A DNA stretch of 64,000 bases from Bdellovibrionales bacterium RIFCSPHIGHO2_01_FULL_40_29 (GCA_001771815.1 MEPU01000012.1:62001-126000), one strand, 5' to 3'; shown: positions 35,235-44,748, counted from the first letter of the stretch. A program made the numbers and translations. The notes: generated by a model from the letters alone, not told the origin.

Positions 35235-35708
35235 ATGGTGAATTCAATACCCGGCTCGTTTGATCTCTGGAAATCTGAAAAAAAAGTGAAAGACTCTGAC
35301 CTGATTTTTACGCGTGCGCTAAAAACACAGTTTCAGCAGGACTTATTTCATCGATTATCGAATACCTTAGCTGATCTAAAGCCCAGCTTTACCGAAGGAC
35401 TTCAATTACTTGAAATGGTCACAGATCTAATTCTGATGGATTATACCGAAGCCCTGTTTGTTTATACCGAAGATCTGGACACCTACCGCACTTATTTGCG
35501 TAACCTTCGCTATCCCATGACAACTCATCATGATGATGTCTTGAAACATAAATTTACAGAAATGCCTTGGCCACAAGGTGCTAAAGTTAAGTTTGAACGT
35601 CGTGGAGATCGAGCTGGAGTTGAAGTTCGTTTTTTTGTGAGTTCTGCAACTGATATCACCAAATTGATTGCAGCCTTAGAACGCGTTCAAATCGAGATGG
35701 GTCAATGA
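35235..35708 (+). CDS. hypothetical protein preceding the radical SAM gene
   Basis: A 157-residue soluble protein (MVNSIPGSFDLWKSEKK). It has no signal peptide or named domain. It overlaps the radical SAM gene by 4 nt (ATGA), so the two are translationally coupled and may act together. It is rich in aromatic and acidic residues in the middle (DYTEALFVYTEDLDTYRTYL). Confidence 0.65.
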   Translation: MVNSIPGSFDLWKSEKKVKDSDLIFTRALKTQFQQDLFHRLSNTLADLKPSFTEGLQLLEMVTDLILMDYTEALFVYTEDLDTYRTYLRNLRYPMTTHHDDVLKHKFTEMPWPQGAKVKFERRGDRAGVEVRFFVSSATDITKLIAALERVQIEMGQ

Positions 35709-36835
35709 ACTATTTATTTAATGCACTTCCCAACTTTACACGAATTGAAATCTCGCCCAGCAGTCGAGATTCTGAAGTTGCTGATCGCATTCGCTCTCTG
35801 TACCCCAAGGATATTATTGTTGAACTGGATTCGGATATCGACGCCACCGCAAACAAAGGCATCATGTCAGCTGACGAGTTTAATGCTTCAAAAAAATCTT
35901 TGTTGCTAACAACCTTCAAAGGTCAATTTTTTAAACGCTGTCCAGGAGCCACTCAAAAAAAAGCCCTGACCTGTTGTAATTACCATGTTCTTAACCTTGG
36001 CAGTCAGTGCAATATGAATTGCAGCTATTGTTATTTGCAAAGTTATTTAAATTCAAAACAAACAAAAATATTTACAAATATCGATGACGCTTTGTTGGAA
36101 TTAAAATCAATGGCGGATCAATTTGCGGAACACCCTTTTCGAGTTGGTACAGGCGAAGTGATTGATTCTTTGTCGTTAGATCAATTGACATTGTATTCGC
36201 GAAAACTGATTCCATTTTTCAATCAGTATCCAAAATGGAGTTTAGAGTTTAAAACCAAATCTCACTTTGTAGATCAATTCTTGGATCTGGAAACAGTCGG
36301 CAATACCATTGCCAGCTGGTCCGTGAATCCGGACTATATTATCGAACGCGAAGAACATGGAACGGCATCACTCGAGCAACGCCTGACCGCAGCCCGAAAA
36401 TGCAAAGATAAAGGCTTTCAATTGGCTTTTCATATTGATCCCATGATTTGGCATCCTGAATGGAAAGAAAATTATTCCTTTTTAGCAGAACAAATTCAAA
36501 AATATTTCAGTGCTGACGACGTGAGTATTATTTCTATGGGTGCGTTACGATTTCAACCGGAGCAAAGGCATATGATGCGCGAACGGTTTGGCATGAAGTC
36601 CTTGGTGACTTCTGCGGAAATGTTTCCCAGCGAAGGAAATAAATTACGCTATGATGCCAGTGTTCGAGCGGAAATGTTTCAATTTATGCTGAAATGTTTC
36701 AAAGAGAATAGTTCGAAGTGGAATATTTTCTTATGTATGGAAACACCGGAAACATGGATCGGATCTTTTGAAAAAATTCCGATCCAAATTCCCGAGTTGC
36801 GTTCGGTTTTTAAACCTCTACCAACTCTTACTTAA
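35705..36835 (+). CDS. spore-photoproduct-lyase-like radical SAM protein
   Basis: A 376-residue radical SAM enzyme. The 4Fe-4S motif is QCNMNCSYCYLQ (C102, C106, C109), with further cysteines C90-C91. The region following (HPFRVGTGEVIDSLSLDQLTLYSRKLIPFF) and EFKTKSH are characteristic of the SPL family. These enzymes repair spore photoproduct, but many homologues occur in non-sporulating bacteria. The stop lies inside the left copy of a 25-bp direct repeat, and a small hairpin plus a T-run there (36825-36850) can terminate transcription. Here no sporulation genes accompany it. Confidence 0.85.
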   Translation: MNYLFNALPNFTRIEISPSSRDSEVADRIRSLYPKDIIVELDSDIDATANKGIMSADEFNASKKSLLLTTFKGQFFKRCPGATQKKALTCCNYHVLNLGSQCNMNCSYCYLQSYLNSKQTKIFTNIDDALLELKSMADQFAEHPFRVGTGEVIDSLSLDQLTLYSRKLIPFFNQYPKWSLEFKTKSHFVDQFLDLETVGNTIASWSVNPDYIIEREEHGTASLEQRLTAARKCKDKGFQLAFHIDPMIWHPEWKENYSFLAEQIQKYFSADDVSIISMGALRFQPEQRHMMRERFGMKSLVTSAEMFPSEGNKLRYDASVRAEMFQFMLKCFKENSSKWNIFLCMETPETWIGSFEKIPIQIPELRSVFKPLPTLT

Positions 36836-36843
36836 GAGATTTC
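36819..36843. repeat. left copy of a 25-bp direct repeat bracketing the AAA/vWA module
   Basis: Identical to 44749-44773 over 25 nt (core CCAACTCTTACTTAAGAG); extending left to 36815 adds four positions with one mismatch. It overlaps the 3' end of the radical SAM gene and contains the inverted repeat CTCTT-ACTT-AAGAG. The second copy contains the 3' end of the 179-residue gene on the other side of the module. Confidence 0.9.
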
Positions 36844-36850
36844 TTTTTTT
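36825..36850 (+). terminator. probable terminator of the radical SAM gene
   Basis: CTCTT-ACTT-AAGAG (36825-36838) forms a short stem followed by ATTTC and nine T residues. The stem is weak, but it directly overlaps the stop codon region and is followed by a strong T-run. The stem is part of the 25-bp repeat; the T-run belongs to the inserted segment side. Confidence 0.5.
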
Positions 36851-36879
36851 TTAAAACCCGACGTTAGTAGGGCCAAGAG

Positions 36880-39800
36880 TTACGGGCTAGTCCTCACGAG
36901 GCGGAACCCAACATCGCCATCCCGAAAACTCGGACCGAGGTTGCCGCGAAAACCCGAACGCGAGAGCTCTGCAATATAGCTCCAACTACCGCCACGTACC
37001 ACGCGGTGAGAGCCCGAAATACCTAATGGATCATTTCCACCAGGTAATTTACTACTTCCATCCCAAGAGTCTTTATTCCATTCCCACACGTTGCCTTCCA
37101 AATCATAAAAAGGCTTTCCATCAATGACTCGTGGCTGAAGCGTTGCTACCGCGTGAGTCTGACTTCCTGCATTTCCAGAAAACCAAGCGTGATTAGGCAC
37201 ATCAACCTCGTCATCGCGATCGAAATGTTTTTTGTTAGCATTTCCGCGATCTCGCATCACGAACTCCCATTGCGCCACTGAAGGGAAATCATAAATGTCG
37301 CCTTTTTTATGACCAGAAATAAGTTTTTCTAAAAGATCCTGCGTCTTCATATCACCTGTGCTTGATAGCCGATTTAAGCCTTCAATATATCCTTTAACAT
37401 CTTCCCAGCTCACTTGTTCGACCGGATGATCCGCCTTCATTTGAACATCAATTCCTTCGATATGAACTGTCGTACTATCAGTTCCAGTTTTGAAATTCGA
37501 CGGATTGATTTTATTCAAATCTTTTTCGCCCATCGCAATCTTAAGTCTGGCCCACATCATTTGCGTCACTTGTGTCGCCATCATTTCAAATGGTTTTGTG
37601 ATTTCTGTACTGACCTGTGATCCAATTTCACCCATCATGAATTTTCCAGGCTTAATCTCATGGAAAGTCATTTTCTTGGCAAAATTCACTGGGTCAAGAG
37701 CTTCTTTAACAACTTTTTTCTGCTCTTCTTTTTTCTTTTCTTCCTGTTTTCCCGTGTCTTTAGTTTCAGCCTGGATTCTTAAGATAATCGTTTTCATTTT
37801 TTCTTTTAATTGATCACGTGTCATAATTTTATGATCTTCCAAATACTTAATAAGTTCGGCCTCTTTTTTTACGTAATCTTGCTTAAGCGCGGTTAATTGC
37901 AACGAACTTGCGCCTTGAACTTTGTCAGTTTCAAGTTTTAGTCTGAATCTTGATAAATTTTCGATTGCCATGCCTATTGATTTTTGAATATCCGCTGGAA
38001 CTTTACTACGCTGACTACTTTGGCTTAAACTCGGAAATAACTCAGGATACTTAGTAATTTCAGATTTGTATTCAGACATAAAATCCTGCGTGACAGAATT
38101 TACAACTTGAATATAATCACGAGCCTCATCAATCATCATTTCTAAGTGAAATCGTGTGCGTGAATCCAACACTCCTGATCCCAAAAGTCTTTCGATGACC
38201 TGAGAATCATTTTTAAATTCTAATGTGCCATCCGGATGAGAAATGCTTATAATTTTTTGCGGTGCCCAGTAGCCAAGTCCTTCAAAGAAAAGATTTAAAT
38301 CCTTCATCTGAACTGTGGTCTTAATATCTCTGAAAGCCACACCTTGCATCATTTGATGAACGATGAACCGCGCTTTGAATTGATCGATCAATTTAATAAC
38401 GGTTCTATCAGAAGCACTTCCTGCAGCAGAAACGTAGTAATCTGGAAATTCACGAGGGTCCATTTTGTTAGCTTTTCTAGTTTCTTCTTCTTTTTTTATT
38501 CTCAAAGCCAAGAACTTTTCTTGAATTTTTGCTAACGCCTCTTTAACGGCTGGATTTTCAAATTCAACTTGATCAACTAAAGGCTTCAATTCGCCAACAC
38601 CTAATAGACCTTTCCAGTTTGGTGAAATACCTTTTTCAAGATTAGATAAAAACTGTGTTAACGCAGCTTCAGATGAAATTTTGTTCGATACGTAAACTTT
38701 GTTCGCCGCACGGTCCATGACCGCTTCACCCGTTGATCTGTCTTCGTGATACGAATCTAAAAACTCGCTCGGCATTTTATTAGAGGTTAAAATAGCAGTT
38801 CTTAATGCCGTTTTAATCACTTGGTTACCCGCAAAAACTTCGCGCTCATTTAAAATTGAAAGAAGGGCTGTAATCGTTTGTGGATTGGCTTTGTCAACTT
38901 CATCTAAAATGGCAAAAATGAACTTTTCTGAAGCTAAGCTCGTTGAAGTTTCAATTTCTTCGATACCATGATTAAGTTGCTTTTCAATTTTTGGAAAGCC
39001 GATTAAGACTCCTTCTGGAAGTAACTTATGGAACTGAAGCAAAAATCGCTCAAATACTTTTGGCTTTTCTTGTTTCATTCTTTGTAAGACCGCATGAATA
39101 AATTTTTGATCCGCTTTTTTACTAGTCAAAATCTTTTTAGTAAACGCATCAATTTGATCAGCATTTAATTTCTTAAGTTCTGATTTTAAAATCACCTCAG
39201 CTAAAGCGGTTTTTGCTCCGCCCGGAGGACCGAACACATAAAGATGATTTTCAGATAAAATCCCTGTCAAATGTGCTTCGATTGAGTGTTCAAGCTCGAC
39301 AAATCTTTGCTTGATGGCCTTCACTTCGTAACCCATCCAATCATAGTATCTGCCAACACGCTCTTTTTCTGGTGCTGTCATCATTTCACGTCTAAAAGCT
39401 CTGATCTCTTTAGCTGAACGTGGAGGCAGTAACTTTTGTGTGGCTTGGATTTGGCGCTGTGTGTTTTTATCAGATTGTTGATTTAAAGTTTCTGCAAATT
39501 GCTGAAGATCTTGTTTAATACTTTCAAGCTCTTTAGCCGTTCGTTCTTTTACTGTACCCTTAGCTAAAAGTTTATCAATCGCTGCGGAATCAATTTCAAA
39601 TTGCGGCTTAGCTAAGTTTACTTTATTAGCAGCTAAAATTTCATTAAGTCGATTGCCAATGCTATTATCATCCACCGAATAATCTTTAAATTCAGGTGAT
39701 TTGCTTTCAACAACCCACTTATTTTGGCCAGCCTGATTTTCTAATTTCAAAATAATTTGCGTGTTTCCTTCCAGATCTTGAAGGAAAAGCTTCCCATCAT

Positions 39801-41064
39801 ACGGCGAATATTCGACCTGAAGCTGTGATTTTATGCCCAAATCCGATTGGACTTGAATTCCACCAGCCAATATTTTGCCGTCTTTAATTTCAGTGACTTT
39901 AAAAGTTTTAAGTCTAACTTGAGATGGACCAATATAGAGTGCACTTTTAGCCAAAAGTGCTAAATCTTCTTTTTGTGGCGTTAGACGCACTTTTTCAAAT
40001 GGCACACCTTGCATGAGCTGATGAGCTACAAGTGAAGCTTTAAAAACTTGAATCATCCGTCTGACTGAGCGATTCGAGAACTGGTTGGCCGGAAAGTATT
40101 CACTTTCTGCTTCACCGTATCTGACTTGTTCCCGTGATTTATCAGCTTTGCTCGTGACGTAGCGATCAAAATTTCTTGCGATTTCTACGATGTCTGCCAT
40201 CATGTCGTCTGAAATTTTAACTTTATTCACTAAAATTTCTAATTCTCTAAGAGGAAGATTGATTTTTAATTTTTGTGGATTTTTAACCAGGTCATACATC
40301 GCAATCGTTTCGCGACTTGATAACTGCTGATTCGGAATATGGATTTTAATTGCCATGCGATCCAGCAATGCCTCACCTGATGGACGATCAGAATAGAAGC
40401 CTTGAATAAATTCACCTGTTGTTTTGTTTGATGTGAACACACCACTGGCCAAAATACTGTCGACGATTTTTGAACCTAAGAAAGCTTTTCTTTCATTTAA
40501 TACAGATAAAAGGGCATTTAAAACAGCCGGATTTGACTTTTCAGCTTCATCAGCGATCAAAAATAAAAATTTATCTCCGACAAGAGAACTTGAGGTTTCA
40601 ATTTCGTATTTTCCTTCTTTCATCATACTTGAAAATTTTTGAAATCCCGAAATTTTTCCTTCTGAAATAAGTTTATGAAATTGCAGCAGAAATATTTTTT
40701 TATCGCCTTCAGGAATTGAATTCAATACGGATTGAAACATGATCCTAGATAAAAATGTTTTAGCACCGCCGGGCTCTCCATTGATCCACACGAATTCTTT
40801 AGCTAAAATGGCTGTCGTTAATGCTTCAATAACTTGAGATCTGCCATAAACCACTTGATCAATCTGTTTTAATGCGTTGACAGATTCAGCCCAAGACATC
40901 TGAGATGATCTTGCTGTGGGTTGAAGTACAGCCTGCGGCGACGCTTTTTGAAACCCCTTATTTGCAAACAGATCTTCACATCTATTAGCGGCTTTTACTG
41001 AAATTGCATTTCCAGTTAAAGCTAACAATAGTATAGATGTCTTTAAACCAAATATTTTAGGCAT
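36880..41064 (-). CDS. exported tandem MoxR-type AAA+ protein with C-terminal FGE-like domain
   Basis: A ~1394-residue protein starting at ATG 41064 (GGAG 6 nt upstream; another ATG at 41076). A signal peptide (MPKIFGLKTSILLLALTGNAISVKA) is followed by NRCEDLF (27-33). Two MoxR/RavA-like AAA+ domains follow: first with Walker A GEPGGAKT (96-103), Walker B LIADEAEKS (DE 172-173) and TSNKTTGEF; second with GPPGGAKT (612-619), ILDEVDKA (DE 721-722) and TSNKMPSEF. A K/E-rich helical stretch leads to an FGE-sulfatase-like domain (~1126-1394: PVEQVSWEDVKGYIEGLN, DLEGNVWEWN, VVRGGSWSY, GFRLVR). No catalytic FGE cysteines are visible. Divergent from the vWA gene at 41184. Confidence 0.88.
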   Translation of the reverse strand: MPKIFGLKTSILLLALTGNAISVKAANRCEDLFANKGFQKASPQAVLQPTARSSQMSWAESVNALKQIDQVVYGRSQVIEALTTAILAKEFVWINGEPGGAKTFLSRIMFQSVLNSIPEGDKKIFLLQFHKLISEGKISGFQKFSSMMKEGKYEIETSSSLVGDKFLFLIADEAEKSNPAVLNALLSVLNERKAFLGSKIVDSILASGVFTSNKTTGEFIQGFYSDRPSGEALLDRMAIKIHIPNQQLSSRETIAMYDLVKNPQKLKINLPLRELEILVNKVKISDDMMADIVEIARNFDRYVTSKADKSREQVRYGEAESEYFPANQFSNRSVRRMIQVFKASLVAHQLMQGVPFEKVRLTPQKEDLALLAKSALYIGPSQVRLKTFKVTEIKDGKILAGGIQVQSDLGIKSQLQVEYSPYDGKLFLQDLEGNTQIILKLENQAGQNKWVVESKSPEFKDYSVDDNSIGNRLNEILAANKVNLAKPQFEIDSAAIDKLLAKGTVKERTAKELESIKQDLQQFAETLNQQSDKNTQRQIQATQKLLPPRSAKEIRAFRREMMTAPEKERVGRYYDWMGYEVKAIKQRFVELEHSIEAHLTGILSENHLYVFGPPGGAKTALAEVILKSELKKLNADQIDAFTKKILTSKKADQKFIHAVLQRMKQEKPKVFERFLLQFHKLLPEGVLIGFPKIEKQLNHGIEEIETSTSLASEKFIFAILDEVDKANPQTITALLSILNEREVFAGNQVIKTALRTAILTSNKMPSEFLDSYHEDRSTGEAVMDRAANKVYVSNKISSEAALTQFLSNLEKGISPNWKGLLGVGELKPLVDQVEFENPAVKEALAKIQEKFLALRIKKEEETRKANKMDPREFPDYYVSAAGSASDRTVIKLIDQFKARFIVHQMMQGVAFRDIKTTVQMKDLNLFFEGLGYWAPQKIISISHPDGTLEFKNDSQVIERLLGSGVLDSRTRFHLEMMIDEARDYIQVVNSVTQDFMSEYKSEITKYPELFPSLSQSSQRSKVPADIQKSIGMAIENLSRFRLKLETDKVQGASSLQLTALKQDYVKKEAELIKYLEDHKIMTRDQLKEKMKTIILRIQAETKDTGKQEEKKKEEQKKVVKEALDPVNFAKKMTFHEIKPGKFMMGEIGSQVSTEITKPFEMMATQVTQMMWARLKIAMGEKDLNKINPSNFKTGTDSTTVHIEGIDVQMKADHPVEQVSWEDVKGYIEGLNRLSSTGDMKTQDLLEKLISGHKKGDIYDFPSVAQWEFVMRDRGNANKKHFDRDDEVDVPNHAWFSGNAGSQTHAVATLQPRVIDGKPFYDLEGNVWEWNKDSWDGSSKLPGGNDPLGISGSHRVVRGGSWSYIAELSRSGFRGNLGPSFRDGDVGFRLVRTSP

Positions 41065-41145
41065 TGGAGTCTCCATAATTACATTAGGTTCAATAATTAT
41101 GCCGTCATCTGTTTATGTATCACTTTGATTCACTTAGATGATTTT

Positions 41146-41151
41146 TTGACA
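41146..41151 (+). promoter_or_regulatory. candidate -35 box for the vWA gene
   Basis: A perfect TTGACA sits 33 nt upstream of the ATG at 41184 in the 119-nt divergent gap of the two module genes. The -10 match at 17 bp (TTGCAT) is poor, so this is only a weak promoter candidate. Confidence 0.25.
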
Positions 41152-41183
41152 GCCACCAGGCCCCTGTCTTGCATTAAATACTT

Positions 41184-44100
41184 ATGATGAAAAATTTTAT
41201 TTCGCACTTATCTTTAATATTAGCTCTTCATACTGTAAGTGCCAACGCTCATGCGACTAATCGCTGCGAAGATCTTTTTTCACCGACTTCTACAGCTAAA
41301 ACTCAAAACAAATCTTTAACTTTGACTAATGAATCTTGGGAACAATTTTATAAAAAATCTGATTTAAATCCAAGACCCGCGCTGTGGCTAAAGATTAGAC
41401 AGTCGTTAGAAAAGCACGTTACTCATCTTCAAAACCCTTTAGAAACGGCTGGAACTGATGCCAATAGAATTGGGGCCGTCTATAAATCAATGGTCCTAGA
41501 GCTTCCACTCTTAAAGACACTGATCGAAGCTGATCGGCTGCCAAAATTAAGTCATGCTGACTTTATTACTTTAAAAAGGCTAGCCGCTAATCTGATTATT
41601 TCAGTAAGTGGTAAACCAAACTCAGCCCTTCAAGTTTTTGCAAGCCTTGAGGCTTTAAAATATATTTCTTCAATCGAATCTCGCGTTGAATTTCCAAGAA
41701 CTAAAGAGGAAATCGAAAAAGAGACTAAAAAACAAGAGATCGACAAAAAGAAGCAGGAAAAGAAAGATAAAGATCAGCCCGAAGATGACGAACCACCAAA
41801 ATGGAATAAAGCAGAAGATAAATACAAGCCTGAAAATAAGGACATCAGTTCTGAAGATGGCGGAAAGAAAAAAAACGCCGACATTTTGATGACCGATGCT
41901 GATGTGCCAAAGCGTCTTTTAAGACAAAAAATTTATGATCTTTTTGATCTTAAAGATTGGTCATCAAATCCTGTTCAACGAAACGCTCTGGTGAAAGAAA
42001 ATTCTTTTACGAAAAAAATGATTATTGATTCTCTTGGCGAATCCGAAGTCGATGTTCCAGTTCCCTATGGATACACACTTGTTCCCGGAAAATACACTGG
42101 CTATGAGATTAAAGAAATTGGCCCTGGAGAATTTAAACTATACCCCAGCAGTAAAGAAAAAGTTACATTAGGGCTAAGTCGAATTATTGATGAACAGCAC
42201 AACTCAAGTTTGCGCCGACCTGTTGGGGTTGACGTCCTAGCTCACTGGCCAATGCATTTAATCACTTTTACTGAAAGCTTAAAAGGCCTTTCCGCTGTAG
42301 AAGCGGCTTTGAGAATGGAAAAATACATCTCTTTAGATGGTGGATTTCTATATTACTCAAAAGGCGATAAGATTGATGAGGCAGAGCTTTCCAAAATTGA
42401 TCAAAAAATGAATTCACTTCTAACTCAAATGCCAAAACCAATGGCGATGGCTAATGCCGGCGCATTTAACTGTGATGGGGCCGCGTGGATCGGTGCTATT
42501 TTACTTCGAGATGTTCTAGGTCACCAAGTACGCATAGCTGGAGGCAGAACTTCGGCTGGCATAAAAACTATAGAAAATAATAAATTCCATGTTGTGAGAT
42601 CCTCTGATCCAGCCCACGCATGGCTTGAGGTCTATGATGGTAAAAACTGGAAGCCATTTGATATGACGCCAAAAAACAATACACCTGATTCTGACTCAGT
42701 CCCTACTGATTTGCAAAGAGACGAGCCGCAAGAATCACCGCCCAAAGATAGCAAGCCTGACCAACAAAAAGGTGAACAAAAATCTAAGTCTGATAGCAAA
42801 GATAAAGGCACTGATGAAAAAGAAGCTGGCGAAAGTAAAGGCGATAAATCTGGAAAAGATGAAGCCATCGATAGCGAAACCAGAAAAATTGACGAACTCA
42901 TTAAAGCCAAATCAACGCAACGACAAAAAGATGAATCGCACTTAGCTTTGATTGATAAACTTTTAAATCGTAATGAATTGATGTTTTTGGAACATTTAAT
43001 ATACGATGGTCATCAAACTAAATTCGTTGATGAATCAAATCAAGTTTTAACAAACTTAAAAGCTCAGCCGAACTGGAAAAATCCAGTCGAAAGGTCTGAA
43101 CAAAAAATAGCTGGAATTTTAAATGAATCAAAATTTTCTAAATTTCATGGGCTAAGTCATTTGATTAACGAAATCAGAGTTGACTTCGGACAAAATAAAT
43201 CTCGCGATGCAAGACAAAAAATGATGATCGCGGAACGTCTTCTACTAACACTTTCTGAATACCGTAATTTAACACGTGCAGAAATTGAAGCTTTAACGAC
43301 AATCCAAAGAATATCCTCAATGTTGGATCAAATGAAGCATAAAAACTCAAAAGAATTTGATGTGGTTGATCAGCTTTTAAAAGACTTACCAGGTAATGTT
43401 TCAAAAGAGTGGTTGAGTCGTCAGTACGGAAAAGGTTTTGACCAATTAGGCACTTCATCAAATATCAAACTTGCAAACGACTTAGTTTCTGGAAAATTAA
43501 AGCCACTTCTTCAAATGGGGGCCGTGAATGATTTTGTTGATATGACATTAAATTCATCTCAAGAACCACAGTGGAGGGACGAGCCTACTTTAAATCGAAG
43601 TATTCTTCCAAAACCACGTCAAGATTTAATCGTTACTAGAAATCCACTGGATTTCGCAAAAATGCTTTGGAACTTACGCCCTGGTGAAAATATGTTTGCG
43701 CCGACACTTCAAGGTCGTCAGTTTGCTATGGGAAGTCTTGAAACACGCCGAGTTCCAAATCCTAAAAATCCAATCGAAAGAAAAGTCTCAGTTGTGTACT
43801 ATGACATTTCAGGCTCTATGAAAGGTCATCCTTTAGAAACAGTAGATGCACTTCTTATGACTTTTGCAGACAAGGCTTTGTCAGAGGTCGATGCCATTGG
43901 AAGACCAACGCATGAAATTTATTTAATACCTTTTAATGATAAGATTTACGAAGGCATTCATATCTCGTCACGTGAGGATGCAAAGAATTTCTTAGCGAAA
44001 AAAATGAATATGCGAACTCAAGCAGTGGGCGGAACTGATATTCAAAAAGTCATTGAAAATTTTTACAGTTTAATTTCATCAAGCTATCAGAACAAGTCAG

Positions 44101-44735
44101 GTCAAGGTCGTGAAAAGTTATTTCAAAAGGCGAATATGATCTTATTCACTGACGGTGGCTCAGCGATTGATATGCAAAGAATTGAAGTGGCCAGAAAAAA
44201 AATTCCAAGTGCTGTTCAGATTAATATGAATTTTGTATCGATTGGTGATTCAGTTAATGAAACTCTTAAAGCTTTGTCATCGAATAGCAAACTTTCAACG
44301 ACAAAGCCGACATTCAGAGAAATGAATTCTGGGATGATTGATTCAGTCGTTGGAGTTTCATCAAACTATGACCCGGCTGCTTTCGCGACTGAGCAGAAAC
44401 TATCAGGTCAGGTTTTAGTAGAAATTAGCGAGCAACTTCAAAAAATTAATATCGACCCTAGACAGCCTGGAAATAAAGACCAGATCGACAAAGCTGTGTC
44501 ACAGATCCAAATTACTAAAGCTGATGTCAGCAAACTTTCTGGCCTTCGTGAAATTTTAAATCTGCAAAAGCTTGAAACCGTCATTGATGACATGAAAATT
44601 AACCAAGTTACTAAGCAAAGATTGGTCCTGGCAATCATCGAATCGTATCAGCAACTGTCCGGCAGAAGTTGGAAAGATATGACGTATGGTGAGAAAGAAA
44701 CCTTAGAAAAATTAAAAAAGTGGTCAAGCCTTTAA
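41184..44735 (+). CDS. exported transglutaminase-like and von Willebrand A domain protein
   Basis: An 1183-residue protein. Signal peptide (~1-25), then NRCEDLF (26-32) shared with the divergent AAA protein. After a helical region and a K/E/D-rich low-complexity linker (~175-230), a transglutaminase-like domain carries the triad Cys430 (FNCDGAAW), His478 (AHAWLEVY) and Asp493 (PFDMTPKN). A second charged linker (~497-585) precedes a helical segment and a vWA domain with an intact MIDAS (DISGSM at 874-879, GGTDIQ, LFTDGGS). MoxR ATPases commonly pair with vWA proteins and transglutaminases, so this is the probable partner of the gene at 36880. Both being exported is unusual. Confidence 0.88.
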   Translation: MMKNFISHLSLILALHTVSANAHATNRCEDLFSPTSTAKTQNKSLTLTNESWEQFYKKSDLNPRPALWLKIRQSLEKHVTHLQNPLETAGTDANRIGAVYKSMVLELPLLKTLIEADRLPKLSHADFITLKRLAANLIISVSGKPNSALQVFASLEALKYISSIESRVEFPRTKEEIEKETKKQEIDKKKQEKKDKDQPEDDEPPKWNKAEDKYKPENKDISSEDGGKKKNADILMTDADVPKRLLRQKIYDLFDLKDWSSNPVQRNALVKENSFTKKMIIDSLGESEVDVPVPYGYTLVPGKYTGYEIKEIGPGEFKLYPSSKEKVTLGLSRIIDEQHNSSLRRPVGVDVLAHWPMHLITFTESLKGLSAVEAALRMEKYISLDGGFLYYSKGDKIDEAELSKIDQKMNSLLTQMPKPMAMANAGAFNCDGAAWIGAILLRDVLGHQVRIAGGRTSAGIKTIENNKFHVVRSSDPAHAWLEVYDGKNWKPFDMTPKNNTPDSDSVPTDLQRDEPQESPPKDSKPDQQKGEQKSKSDSKDKGTDEKEAGESKGDKSGKDEAIDSETRKIDELIKAKSTQRQKDESHLALIDKLLNRNELMFLEHLIYDGHQTKFVDESNQVLTNLKAQPNWKNPVERSEQKIAGILNESKFSKFHGLSHLINEIRVDFGQNKSRDARQKMMIAERLLLTLSEYRNLTRAEIEALTTIQRISSMLDQMKHKNSKEFDVVDQLLKDLPGNVSKEWLSRQYGKGFDQLGTSSNIKLANDLVSGKLKPLLQMGAVNDFVDMTLNSSQEPQWRDEPTLNRSILPKPRQDLIVTRNPLDFAKMLWNLRPGENMFAPTLQGRQFAMGSLETRRVPNPKNPIERKVSVVYYDISGSMKGHPLETVDALLMTFADKALSEVDAIGRPTHEIYLIPFNDKIYEGIHISSREDAKNFLAKKMNMRTQAVGGTDIQKVIENFYSLISSSYQNKSGQGREKLFQKANMILFTDGGSAIDMQRIEVARKKIPSAVQINMNFVSIGDSVNETLKALSSNSKLSTTKPTFREMNSGMIDSVVGVSSNYDPAAFATEQKLSGQVLVEISEQLQKINIDPRQPGNKDQIDKAVSQIQITKADVSKLSGLREILNLQKLETVIDDMKINQVTKQRLVLAIIESYQQLSGRSWKDMTYGEKETLEKLKKWSSL

Positions 44736-44748
44736 GAGCGATTTCCTT

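Noticed and set aside
27150-41064. A diversity-generating retroelement (FGE/C-type-lectin variable region with 3' homing site) linking the 27150 remnant and the 36880 gene.
   Set aside because: The conserved 3' end and FGE fold are suggestive, but no reverse transcriptase is in the window, the differences between the two copies are not concentrated at adenines, and the 27150 copy contains stop codons. A search for a reverse transcriptase and template repeat elsewhere would settle it.
42632-42910. Antisense open frame (92 residues) within the vWA gene.
   Set aside because: It arises from the low-complexity charged linker of the vWA gene read backwards, with serine-rich composition and no ribosome-binding site.
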